DNA of 47,769 bases from an uncultured Bacillota bacterium. GTDB taxonomy: Bacteria > Bacillota > Clostridia > Oscillospirales > Oscillospiraceae. The stretch is taken from assembly GCA_947649625.1 (NCBI GenBank), contig CANSSJ010000009.1, positions 1 to 47,769 on the forward strand, read 5' to 3'. Below are positions 8,214 to 17,079 of this stretch, piece after piece. The notes beneath the pieces are model-generated. The model was given only the letters and a program-made list of their open reading frames with translations. It was not told where the DNA came from and searched no databases. Position 1 is the first letter of the stretch, and every line of letters begins with the position of its first letter. Both the position numbers and the translations under genes were made by a program.

Positions 8214-10820
8214 TCAATGGAAGATGCCGGTTATGGCATTCCAGAAGTCCTTGAACATCTGGGCCACCCGGCCCCAGAAGGTAGTGGGCTGGCTGCTGGC
8301 GGCTGTGACCGCCAGCGTGGTTGCGGTCAACTCGGGCTCCCGCTCTTTGATCTCCTGGGTGCGGATCAGGATCTGAACGCTGGAGGGAGCCGGGTTGCGG
8401 GGGTCGGTGAGAGAGATGGCCTGGGCCTCCGCGTCCATCAGGAGGATGTTGTTGATGTCGCCGGTGTACTCCTGCCAGGTGTCCTCAATGATGCCGTTGA
8501 TGGTGGCCTTGGCGTCCCGCACGTCGCCGGTGGCGGCCAGGGCCTTCGCGGTCTGCCGCAGGGTAGCCGACAGCCCCTGGAGGGCCTGATGGGTGCCGTC
8601 GTCCAGCTGGCTGCCGGAGGTCTTCATCAGTGCCTCGGTGTCGGCCAGCAGGGTCTCCATATCCCGAAGGGCGGTAGCTGCGGAGGTGCTCAGGGCACCC
8701 ATATTGGCAATCCCCTCCTGAAGGGTGGGCTCATACTCGTTCAAAATATCCTGCAAAGCGTCTACATCGCCCAGGATATCCCGGATCTTCCCCGAGGTCT
8801 GCCGCAGGGCGGCCGTCATATCCTCCGCGTCGTCGATCAGGTCCACCAGCTCGTCCACATCGTCACACAGGTCGGCCAGCTCGCCCACCACCCGTCCGGT
8901 GGGACGGGCGATCCCGTTGATGGTACTGTTCAGCTCGCTCTGGATGGCGTTGATCTTCGAGTTCGCGGAATCCAGGCCGCCTACAATCAGGTCCACCGCC
9001 GCGCCTCCCACGGTCTGGCTCTCGTCGGAGGGCGCGCTGGGCGCTGTGGGGGCAGGATCGCCGGCGGGCGCCGTGTCGGCCGCTGGAGCCTCGGCGGCGG
9101 CCTCATGGATCTCCGGGACGATGCCTCCCGCTGCCAGCGCGGCGGATGTCAGCCCTCGGCTCGGCTTGAGGGACATTCCTCCCGGCAGAGCTTCCTCTCC
9201 CTCCGGGAGGACCGCCGCCTCATCCTCCGGCGCATCCGCCTGCACGGCGGGCTCCGAGGCAGTCTTTCCAACCGGCCCGCTGCTGTAGACTGTCCACAGG
9301 TCGTTCATCTGCTTGGCGGTGTCCTTATCCACGCCGGGCAGATTCTCACAGAATTTCTGGAAGCTCATACCGGCACTGACCGCTCCCTCCAGGGCTTTCA
9401 GCTCCTGAGCGCTCTGCCAGTCCGCCTCTGTGGCGGTGCCGACAGCCCCCGCTGCCTGGGCCAGTTTGAACTGCTCCAGGGTGGGGATCCTCTGAAGGTC
9501 TCTCACCTGTTCCACGGTCGCCGTCTTGCCGCCGAGCTTCAGCATCCCGGCAAGAAAGGCGTTCTCCCTGCTTTCATAGACCGCGTGAACGCTCTTTACC
9601 TGGCTTACGGTGGCGCTCATGGAGGTGGAACTGCCGCCGCCGCTGACATGGGTATCTCCCAAAGCCCGCTGGAGGGAGCGCAGACTGCTCTTCATGTCCG
9701 CCAGGCCCCGAACGACCCGGCGCACGTCGCCGGCCCCGTTCTCCAGCTCCTCCAGGGCCTCCTCCAGTTCCTCCAGCTGAGCCCGGAGAGACACTGCCGT
9801 ATCCGCCATCTCATTGAACACCAGCTTGGAACTGGTGATGGTCTGGCTGAGCGTCAGGGTCCGCTGCTCCACCGGCTCCAGCAGGTCAGCGATGCTGGAC
9901 AGGTCGCCCCGCAGGACTCCCGCCTCGTCGTAAAGCTGCCCCTTGCCCCTGGAGATGGTCCCCCGGGCCGTGTCCAGCCGGTCCAGCCCGCTGGCGGATG
10001 CGTTCAGACCGTCCTGCACGTCGTTCAGAGCGTCCAGCAGGGCGTCCAGGCTGCCGGACAGGGCCCGGTAGTCCTCCTCCAGCTCATCCTTGCGCTGGCT
10101 CAGCTTGGCGATCTCCTCCAGCTGCCCCAGGGTGGCGGGCACCATCAGGATGGTCATGCCGTCAAAGGAGAAGCTGTCACTGCCCACCCGGATGGTGAAG
10201 TGCTCCTCCTCCCCCGGCAGGCACATGAACAGCACGGTGCGCAGGTTGCCCACCAGCTGCACCTGGGCGCCGGGGGCCTCCAGAGACAGGATGTCGTCCT
10301 GATTGAACATGGCCATGGCCTCCAGGGTGTAGTTGTACCTGGCATAGGCGCTGGCGTTCCTGTTGGGCACCACGTCCATCTGGATCTCCGCTACGCCCTT
10401 CTGCCCTGCCAGATCCTCCGCTCGAACGGGAACGCCGTTGAGGTTATACCGCAGTGTGATCGTCCAGGGCAGGTTCTGGAAGGGTGCCCCGGTCTTTCCC
10501 TCAAAGTAGAAGTGGCCGGGGGACTGATTGAACTGGAAGCTGGCCGTGCCCTCCCCCAGGGTGACGGGGGCGCCGTCGGTGAGGTTGACCACCTCGTCGT
10601 AGACGCCGTAGTCGGTGAGCCGGTCGGCACCGTTGAGGGCGTAGCTCTTGACCACACTGCCCTCCAGCAGGTTGCCGTAATAGTCCAGGGTGGCATAGTA
10701 CGCCTCATCATAGGTGGGAACAACGCCGCTGTCGATGGGGGCGGCGCTGGCCGGGATGGCGCTGGCCGCCGTCATCATCACAGCCAGGGCCAGAGCCAGG
10801 GTTCGTTTCCGCTTATACAT
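8214..10820 (-). CDS. Large secreted coiled-coil protein (YhgE/Pip-like), partner of the MMPL transporter
   Basis: An 868-residue exported protein. Residues 1-26 are a signal peptide (basic RKR, hydrophobic core, then ASA-AP cleavage site). Residues 30-250 look like a beta-rich domain, with repeated aromatic and acidic segments. From about 250 the protein is mainly helical and carries many heptad stretches, such as LEELEEALEELENGAGDVRR and DDVDELVDLIDDAEDM. A low-complexity Pro/Ala segment lies near residues 535-605. No membrane helix is evident except a weak amphipathic C-terminal end, TTFWGRVAQMFKDFW. YhgE/Pip proteins share the long coiled coil but normally have membrane helices; here they are absent and the MMPL gene follows. 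It may act as a periplasm-like or wall-spanning adaptor for the exporter. Function unknown. Confidence 0.75.
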   Translation of the reverse strand: MYKRKRTLALALAVMMTAASAIPASAAPIDSGVVPTYDEAYYATLDYYGNLLEGSVVKSYALNGADRLTDYGVYDEVVNLTDGAPVTLGEGTASFQFNQSPGHFYFEGKTGAPFQNLPWTITLRYNLNGVPVRAEDLAGQKGVAEIQMDVVPNRNASAYARYNYTLEAMAMFNQDDILSLEAPGAQVQLVGNLRTVLFMCLPGEEEHFTIRVGSDSFSFDGMTILMVPATLGQLEEIAKLSQRKDELEEDYRALSGSLDALLDALNDVQDGLNASASGLDRLDTARGTISRGKGQLYDEAGVLRGDLSSIADLLEPVEQRTLTLSQTITSSKLVFNEMADTAVSLRAQLEELEEALEELENGAGDVRRVVRGLADMKSSLRSLQRALGDTHVSGGGSSTSMSATVSQVKSVHAVYESRENAFLAGMLKLGGKTATVEQVRDLQRIPTLEQFKLAQAAGAVGTATEADWQSAQELKALEGAVSAGMSFQKFCENLPGVDKDTAKQMNDLWTVYSSGPVGKTASEPAVQADAPEDEAAVLPEGEEALPGGMSLKPSRGLTSAALAAGGIVPEIHEAAAEAPAADTAPAGDPAPTAPSAPSDESQTVGGAAVDLIVGGLDSANSKINAIQSELNSTINGIARPTGRVVGELADLCDDVDELVDLIDDAEDMTAALRQTSGKIRDILGDVDALQDILNEYEPTLQEGIANMGALSTSAATALRDMETLLADTEALMKTSGSQLDDGTHQALQGLSATLRQTAKALAATGDVRDAKATINGIIEDTWQEYTGDINNILLMDAEAQAISLTDPRNPAPSSVQILIRTQEIKEREPELTATTLAVTAASSQPTTFWGRVAQMFKDFWNAITGIFH

Positions 10821-10880
10821 AAAGCACTCCTCCTAATTGTTCCGGCGGCCAAATTGTCTGCCGCCCCTTTGATTAAGCCG

Positions 10881-10909
10881 ATTGTAACGGCGGACTCCTC
10901 CACCTTCAA
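10881..10909 (-). promoter_or_regulatory. Promoter of the secreted protein-MMPL operon with possible operator
   Basis: Reverse-strand TTGAAG and TACAAT are separated by 17 bp. The spacer contains an imperfect inverted repeat (GGTGGA, 4 bases, TCCGCC), which is a possible repressor site. Whether the TetR protein at 5.5 kb binds it is a guess. Confidence 0.55.
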
Positions 10910-10986
10910 TAGACACATGGGAGGGAATGCACAAAATTTGATCAGGCAGTCCGTATTGCTGAATATCCGGGCCCACGGGCAGAAGG

Positions 10987-11017
10987 AAAAGGCCCTGAGC
11001 ACTGCTCAGGGCCTTTT
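10987..11017 (-). terminator. Rho-independent terminator of guaB
   Basis: A 14-bp stem (AAAAGGCCCTGAGC and its complement) with a 3-base loop ends on the reverse strand in TTTT CC TT, 20 bases past the guaB stop. Confidence 0.85.
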
Positions 11018-11038
11018 GCCGACATAATATATGGGGCC

Positions 11039-12644
<1,606 letters not shown>

Positions 12645-12673
12645 ATTGTACCTTGCGGCCCCGGGCTTGTCAA
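12645..12673 (-). promoter_or_regulatory. Promoter of guaB
   Basis: Reverse-strand consensus TTGACA and TACAAT separated by 17 bp, 130 bases upstream of the guaB start. Confidence 0.8.
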
Positions 12674-12691
12674 GGCGGAAATTCACCGGTT

Positions 12692-12838
12692 TGGAATCCC
12701 CCCGCCACCGGACTTTGTCCGGCGGCCCTCCCCCCCTTTCACAAGGGGGGCTTTAAACGCTGAACCTCCCAGTTCTCCTCCAAAGGCCCCCTTGTCAAAG
12801 GGGGCTGGCACCGCCGCAGGCGGTGACTGGGGGATTCC
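12692..12838. repeat. Palindromic repeat family A, copy 1 (two inverted halves)
   Basis: Two half-elements in opposite orientation: 12692-12755 and 12782-12838. Outer ends are GGAATCCCCC and GGGGGATTCC; inner ends are GGGGGGCTTT and AAAGGCCCCC. Each half holds a CCCCCTT-AAGGGGG hairpin and a second GC hairpin. The right end is immediately followed by the stop codon of the thioesterase gene. The same half-element recurs at 14.29-14.43 and 31.79-31.91 kb. Confidence 0.75.
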
Positions 12839-13582
12839 CTAAACCGGCGTCTCCCCAAACAGCAAAACAGACTCAAACCGGGCCTTGCCCTCCGTGTCCA
12901 CGCCACGGACGAACCGGCTGTCCCCCTGGCCTCCGGTCTGGATGGACAGCGTCTCCCCCGGGCGGCACTCGGCCAGGTAGCCGATCTGCATCTCGGCCAG
13001 GTAGCGGTCATCGGACAGACGCTCCATCCCCACCGCGTCGCAGGCGAAGTCGGCGTATCGGGTGTTGTTCACGTGGCCGTTCAGGTCGGAGTCGCTGTAC
13101 CGCATGGGGCGGCGCTCCGCCTCCCGGAGGTCTCCCGGCTGACGCAGCTTGGCCAGGGCCATGGTCTTGCACAGTTCCCCTCCCCCGGTGCCCTCCAGCT
13201 CGGGGATGGCGGACAGCCGCACCAGCTTGTGGCTATCCAGGCTGGCCAGCACCCAGGCGGACACCGACTCCCCCACCGGCTGGCCGTTGGCCAGGATGTC
13301 GTAGTCCCGGTACATGATGGCCCCCTTGCCCCCCCGGTGCCAGGTGCGGACGGTCAGCCTGTCCTCATACCGCAGGGGCCGGGCCAGCCGGTACCAGGAC
13401 CGGGCCAGCATCCAGAAGGCCCCGTAGCGCTCCACCAGTACGTCCCGGGAAAACCCTCCGTCCTCCGCCGCCAGGGTGGCGGCGTTCTGCAGGTGGTTCA
13501 GCAGAGCGGAGGCCTTGCACTGGTTCCGACCGTCCACATCCAGGCCGTTCAAACGAATTTCGTACTCATAAAAATTGCTCAT
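12839..13582 (-). CDS. Acyl-ACP thioesterase (FatA/FatB type)
   Basis: A 247-residue double-hotdog thioesterase that releases free fatty acid from acyl-carrier protein. The N-terminal hotdog contains LLNHLQNAATLAAED and ARSWYRLARPLRYED. The second hotdog has YSDSDLNGHVNNTRYADFACDA, whose Asn-x-His segment is the catalytic region in plant and bacterial FatA/FatB enzymes, followed by MQIGYLAECRPGE. It is translationally coupled to the upstream zinc-ribbon gene: its ATG overlaps that gene's TGA as ATGA. The stop codon abuts repeat copy A1, so the 3' untranslated region is repeat sequence. Bacterial members are thought to help adjust membrane lipids or make free acids; the role here is not shown. 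Confidence 0.88.
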   Translation of the reverse strand: MSNFYEYEIRLNGLDVDGRNQCKASALLNHLQNAATLAAEDGGFSRDVLVERYGAFWMLARSWYRLARPLRYEDRLTVRTWHRGGKGAIMYRDYDILANGQPVGESVSAWVLASLDSHKLVRLSAIPELEGTGGGELCKTMALAKLRQPGDLREAERRPMRYSDSDLNGHVNNTRYADFACDAVGMERLSDDRYLAEMQIGYLAECRPGETLSIQTGGQGDSRFVRGVDTEGKARFESVLLFGETPV

Positions 13583-14190
13583 TGTTCTTTGCCTCGAATC
13601 AGAATAGAAGTTTTACAGCACAGGTCGTCGATGTCGTCGGCGGTGGCGGCGGGGATGCGGTATTTCCCGCCGCACTCCTGACAGTACAGGTCCACCGAGC
13701 TGAAATGGACGTCAAAGCCCCATTTTTTACTGCCGCAGGTGCAGGAGATGCCGCCCCGGGCGGCGATGTCCTTCAGCTCGGACAGAATCTCCTCCATGAC
13801 GATCTCGTCCAGGAACGCCCCCTGCTCGGCGGCGTCCTCCCCCAGCTTGTCCACCGCCCCCTCCAGCCGGGCGGTGGCGGCGTACACCGGGCCCTCCTCC
13901 CCCACATAGCAGCAGTCCAGCCCGGAGGCGGCGCAGGAGAAGGCCAGGGCCTTCTCCCGGATGAAGGCGTGGGAGGAACAGCTCACCCTGTGCTCCCGGC
14001 CGCAGAACAGGCAGGGCACCGTCAGCTGGACCCGGTTGGGCAGGAACTCCACCCCCAGCTCCGACTTGCCGCAGGGGCACTTGATGTGGGCGGGTGCCGC
14101 CGCCAGGGAGAACAGGTCCCGCTCCACGATCACCGACTGCATACAGTGGGGGCAGATGTAGGACAAAAACCGCTTCGTCTCTTGTACCAT
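13579..14190 (-). CDS. Conserved zinc-ribbon protein of unknown function
   Basis: A 203-residue protein not recognised as a named family. It contains several Cys pairs typical of zinc ribbons: ICPHCMQ near the start, KCPCGK, VPCLFCGREH, SCTCGSK and LYCQECGGKYRIP near the end. A helical stretch (LDEIVMEEILSELKDIAARG) separates the first three from the last two. The start at 14190 is chosen because AAAGGAG stands 8 bases upstream; an in-frame ATG at 14217 would coincide with the predicted transcription start. It is the first gene of a two-gene operon and its TGA overlaps the thioesterase ATG. The CPHC-x-x-CPC arrangement resembles CpXC-type ribbons. A nucleic-acid or metal-dependent structural role is possible but unproven. 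Confidence 0.75.
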   Translation of the reverse strand: MVQETKRFLSYICPHCMQSVIVERDLFSLAAAPAHIKCPCGKSELGVEFLPNRVQLTVPCLFCGREHRVSCSSHAFIREKALAFSCAASGLDCCYVGEEGPVYAATARLEGAVDKLGEDAAEQGAFLDEIVMEEILSELKDIAARGGISCTCGSKKWGFDVHFSSVDLYCQECGGKYRIPAATADDIDDLCCKTSILIRGKEQ

Positions 14191-14223
14191 CTCGGTCGCT
14201 CCTTTGGGATTTCTCATGGGCCT

Positions 14224-14252
14224 ATTATAGCGCGGTTTCCCGGAAAAAACAA
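14224..14252 (-). promoter_or_regulatory. Promoter of the zinc-ribbon/thioesterase operon
   Basis: Reverse-strand TTGTTT and TATAAT are separated by 17 bp. The -35 overlaps the T-run of the upstream terminator. Confidence 0.65.
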
Positions 14253-14290
14253 GACGGGAGCGCCCCTCCGTCCCGCCCGCGGGCGCTCCC
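14244..14290 (-). terminator. Terminator of the glpK-NlpC operon
   Basis: A 10-bp perfect stem GGGAGCGCCC/GGGCGCTCCC (14256-14265 with 14281-14290) is followed on the reverse strand by GTCTTGTTTTTT. Repeat copy A2 lies between it and the last stop codon. Confidence 0.75.
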
Positions 14291-14432
14291 AAGGCCCCCT
14301 TCGCAAGGGGGCTGGAACGGCGAAGCCGTGACTGGGGGTTTTCTCCGAAAGAACCAGATGTGGTCAAAAGGGGAAAACCCTCCACCACCGCCTGCGGCGG
14401 CGGTCCCCCTCCCTTCAAGAAGGGAGGCTTTG
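14291..14432. repeat. Palindromic repeat family A, copy 2
   Basis: Two inverted half-elements (about 14291-14345 and 14371-14432), here with the AAGGCCCCCTT ends outside and the GGGGGTTTT/AAAACCCTCC ends inside, the opposite arrangement to copy 1. It lies in the 3' untranslated region of the NlpC-like gene. Confidence 0.7.
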
Positions 14433-14453
14433 CCCTGCGGGGGACAGAGATTT

Positions 14454-15461
14454 TTACCCCTCCGGGTAGCGGGTGTAGATGGCCCAGGGCTTGGCGGCAG
14501 TGGGACGCGCTGTATTGAGGCCGTCATCGGTTGGCCATTTGACCTGGGAGTTGTTGTTGCCTTCGCAGCGGGCGACGTAGTTGTACTCGTTCAGGACGCC
14601 GCTCATGGCGATGGAGACGTGGGTGGCGTTGCCGTTCTTGTCCAGGTGGACGATGATGTCGCCGGGACGAATTTCGGTCACGTCGTCGACCTTGCGGCAG
14701 GGAGCGTCGTAGCCGAAGACGCGGTCGCTGACCATCGCGGCGAAGCCGCCGCAGGCGTAGGTGGTATTCACGCCGTACTGGCCGTGGATGATGACGTTGA
14801 AGGCGGCGCTGACCTTGTTGGGGTTGTAGGCAGTTCCTGCGACGGTACGTTCAGCCCACGGAGTCCCGGTGGGATATTCCCGCTCAATCTCCGCCATGAT
14901 GGCGAGGACGTTCTCCTCGGTGACGGGCTTGCCGTTGGCGAGGGTGGCCTCGGTGGGCTGGTCGGGCTCCACCGGCGCGGCGGTCCCGCCGGTCTCGATC
15001 ATCACGCCCTGTCCGGCGGCCCAGTCCACCTGGAAGTCCAGGGCCTTGCCCAGGTCCCGGAGCTTGAAATAGTTGCTCCCGCCGATCTTGTAGACGGTGA
15101 GGCTGGCCTCCGTCCCGTCGATGATGATGGAATCGCTGGAGCGGGAGGCGGTCCGGCTCTCGGAGGGAGCTCCCGCCAGCTCCTTGCCGGTGGCCTCGTA
15201 GGGCTGGCCGGAGGTGACTGTCACCTTGCCGTTGCTGTAGCCCACGGAAAACTGCTTTTCGGTGCCGTTGAGGACGGCGGCCACGTCCCGGATCTTGAAA
15301 TAGTTGCTGCCCCCGATCTTGTACACCGTGGGGGTTTGCTCCACGCCGTCCACCGTCAGCTTGTCGTTGGTGGGATTGGCCGTCTCCGCCGCGAAGGCCC
15401 CAGGGACCGTGGACAGCGCCAGCGTCAGGGCCAGCGCCAGGCTCATCAGTTTCTTTTTCAT
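14454..15461 (-). CDS. Secreted stalk-domain protein with NlpC/P60-like C-terminal domain
   Basis: A 335-residue exported protein. Residues 1-24 are a signal peptide ending AFA-AE. Residues 28-150 hold two copies of the copper-amine-oxidase-N-like stalk module, each with VYKIGGSNYFK(I/L)RD. After a short Pro/Thr linker, the C-terminal 150 residues resemble an NlpC/P60 or CHAP cysteine peptidase: YACGGFAAMVSDRVFG supplies a candidate Cys, and IRPGDIIVHLDKNGNATHVSIAMSG has the usual R-PGD and catalytic His. It would act on peptidoglycan outside the cell, with the stalk module as wall-binding or spacer. It begins 15 bases after the glpK stop, with its GGAGGA site overlapping the glpK end, so it appears cotranscribed with glpK. 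Confidence 0.8.
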   Translation of the reverse strand: MKKKLMSLALALTLALSTVPGAFAAETANPTNDKLTVDGVEQTPTVYKIGGSNYFKIRDVAAVLNGTEKQFSVGYSNGKVTVTSGQPYEATGKELAGAPSESRTASRSSDSIIIDGTEASLTVYKIGGSNYFKLRDLGKALDFQVDWAAGQGVMIETGGTAAPVEPDQPTEATLANGKPVTEENVLAIMAEIEREYPTGTPWAERTVAGTAYNPNKVSAAFNVIIHGQYGVNTTYACGGFAAMVSDRVFGYDAPCRKVDDVTEIRPGDIIVHLDKNGNATHVSIAMSGVLNEYNYVARCEGNNNSQVKWPTDDGLNTARPTAAKPWAIYTRYPEG

Positions 15462-15476
15462 GGTTTATTCCTCCAT

Positions 15477-16967
15477 TTATTTAGAATGGGTCCGCACCCG
15501 ATCTACCGCGTCGTGCCAGCCGGACAGCAGCTTTTCCCGCTGTCCCGCCTCCATAGCGGGCTGATACAGCCGGTCCAGGGTCCAGCTCCCCCGGATGTCG
15601 TCCAGATTTTTCCACACCCCCGTGGCCAGTCCGGCCAGACAGGCGGCCCCCAGGGCGGTAGTCTCCCGGATTTTTGGCCGCTGAATGGCCCGGTCCACGA
15701 TGTCCGCCTGGAACTGCATCAGGAAGTTGTTGGCCGAGGCCCCGCCGTCCACCCGCAGCTCCCGCAGGGGGATGCCGGTGTCCTCCTCCATGGCCTTCAG
15801 CACGTCGGCGGTCTGGTAGGCGATGGACTCCAGGGCCGCCCGGATGATGTGGTTGCGCCCCGCCCCCCGGGTCAGGCCCAGGATGGCTCCCCGGGCGTTC
15901 ATGTCCCAGTGGGGGGCGCCCAGGCCGGTAAAGGCGGGCACCACATACACCCCGGCGGTGTCCTCCACCTTCCCGGCGAAGTACTCGGTGTCGGTCGAGT
16001 CGGAGATGAGCCCCAGCTCGTCCCGGAGCCACTGGACTACCGCCCCGCCCACAAAGATACTGCCCTCCAGGGCGTAGGTCACCCTGCCGCCCAGCCCCAC
16101 GGCGATGGTGGTGAGCAGGCCGTTCTTGCTGACGAAGGGGGTCTCCCCGGTATTCATCAGCAGGAAGCAGCCGGTGCCGTAGGTATTTTTTGCCTCCCCG
16201 GGCTCAAAGCAGGTCTGGCCGAAGAGGGCGGCCTGCTGGTCCCCGGCGATGCCGGCAATGGGCACCTCCACCCCCTGGATGTTCACATAGCCGTAAATCT
16301 CGCTGGACGGCCGCACCTGGGGCAGTATGGACATGGGGATGTTCAGCCGCCTGCAGATGGTCTCGTCCCAGCGCAGGTTTTTGATGTCGTACAGCATGGT
16401 CCGGCTGGCGTTGGTATAATCGGTGACGTGGACCTTGCCCCCCGTCAGCTTCCAGATCAGCCAGCTGTCCACCGTACCGAACAGGAGCTCTCCCGCCTCC
16501 GCCCGCGCCCGGGCCCCGGGGACGTTGTCCAGAATCCACTTGATCTTGGTGGCCGAGAAGTAGGCGTCGATGAGCAGCCCGGTGCGGTCCTTCACGTAGT
16601 CCACAAAGGCGGGGTCGGATTTCAGCTCTTTGCACAGCCCCGCCGTCCGGCGGCACTGCCACACAATGGCGTTGTATACCAGCTTGCCGGTCTCCCGGTC
16701 CCAGACGATGGCGGTCTCCCGCTGGTTGGTGATGCCGACGCCGGCCAGCTCCCGCACGTTGATCCCGCTCTGGGCCAGCGCCTCCATGAGCACCCCGTAC
16801 TGGCTGGACCAGATCTCCATGGGGTCGTGCTCCACCCAGCCGGGCCGGGGGTAGAACTGGGTGAACTCTTTCTGGGCCACCCCCACCATGTTCTGCTCCC
16901 GGTCGAAGAGGATACAGCGGCTGCTGGTGGTGCCCTGGTCCAGGGCGGCGATGTAGCGCTTTTCCAT
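15477..16967 (-). CDS. glpK: Glycerol kinase
   Basis: A 496-residue FGGY-family kinase converting glycerol to sn-glycerol-3-phosphate with ATP. The start at 16967 gives the usual N-terminus [18 protein letters not shown], the phosphate-binding loop. Further signatures include [50 protein letters not shown] and [19 protein letters not shown]. Length and motifs are full. No glpF, glpD or glpT lies nearby, so uptake and oxidation genes must be elsewhere. Unusually, the next gene on the transcript is a secreted stalk/NlpC-like protein. A sigma-A-like promoter lies 29 bases upstream of the start. Confidence 0.96.
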   Translation of the reverse strand: MEKRYIAALDQGTTSSRCILFDREQNMVGVAQKEFTQFYPRPGWVEHDPMEIWSSQYGVLMEALAQSGINVRELAGVGITNQRETAIVWDRETGKLVYNAIVWQCRRTAGLCKELKSDPAFVDYVKDRTGLLIDAYFSATKIKWILDNVPGARARAEAGELLFGTVDSWLIWKLTGGKVHVTDYTNASRTMLYDIKNLRWDETICRRLNIPMSILPQVRPSSEIYGYVNIQGVEVPIAGIAGDQQAALFGQTCFEPGEAKNTYGTGCFLLMNTGETPFVSKNGLLTTIAVGLGGRVTYALEGSIFVGGAVVQWLRDELGLISDSTDTEYFAGKVEDTAGVYVVPAFTGLGAPHWDMNARGAILGLTRGAGRNHIIRAALESIAYQTADVLKAMEEDTGIPLRELRVDGGASANNFLMQFQADIVDRAIQRPKIRETTALGAACLAGLATGVWKNLDDIRGSWTLDRLYQPAMEAGQREKLLSGWHDAVDRVRTHSK

Positions 16968-16995
16968 AGTGTCCCTCTTTTCTTTCGTTTTCCAT

Positions 16996-17024
16996 ATTAT
17001 ACCGCAGATCAGGGAAGAACACAA
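16996..17024 (-). promoter_or_regulatory. Promoter of glpK
   Basis: Reverse-strand TTGTGT and TATAAT separated by 17 bp, directly downstream of the terminator of the preceding gene. No clear cre-like operator was seen. Confidence 0.65.
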
Positions 17025-17028
17025 GGAA

Positions 17029-17060
17029 AACGGCGGATGACAGCTCTGTCATCCGCCGTT
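17029..17060 (-). terminator. Terminator of the second stalk-domain gene
   Basis: A 14-bp perfect stem (AACGGCGGATGACA and its complement) with GCTC loop, followed on the reverse strand by TTCCTTGTGTT. It ends 5 bases short of the glpK -35. Confidence 0.8.
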
Positions 17061-17079
17061 CCGCGCTGTTATGCGGTTG

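Noticed and set aside
8124-11027. Long plus-strand frame (967 codons) opposite the secreted coiled-coil gene, and another (719 codons) opposite the MMPL gene
   Set aside because: Both are shadows of the reverse-strand genes, which have a signal peptide, membrane helices, motifs and ribosome binding sites.
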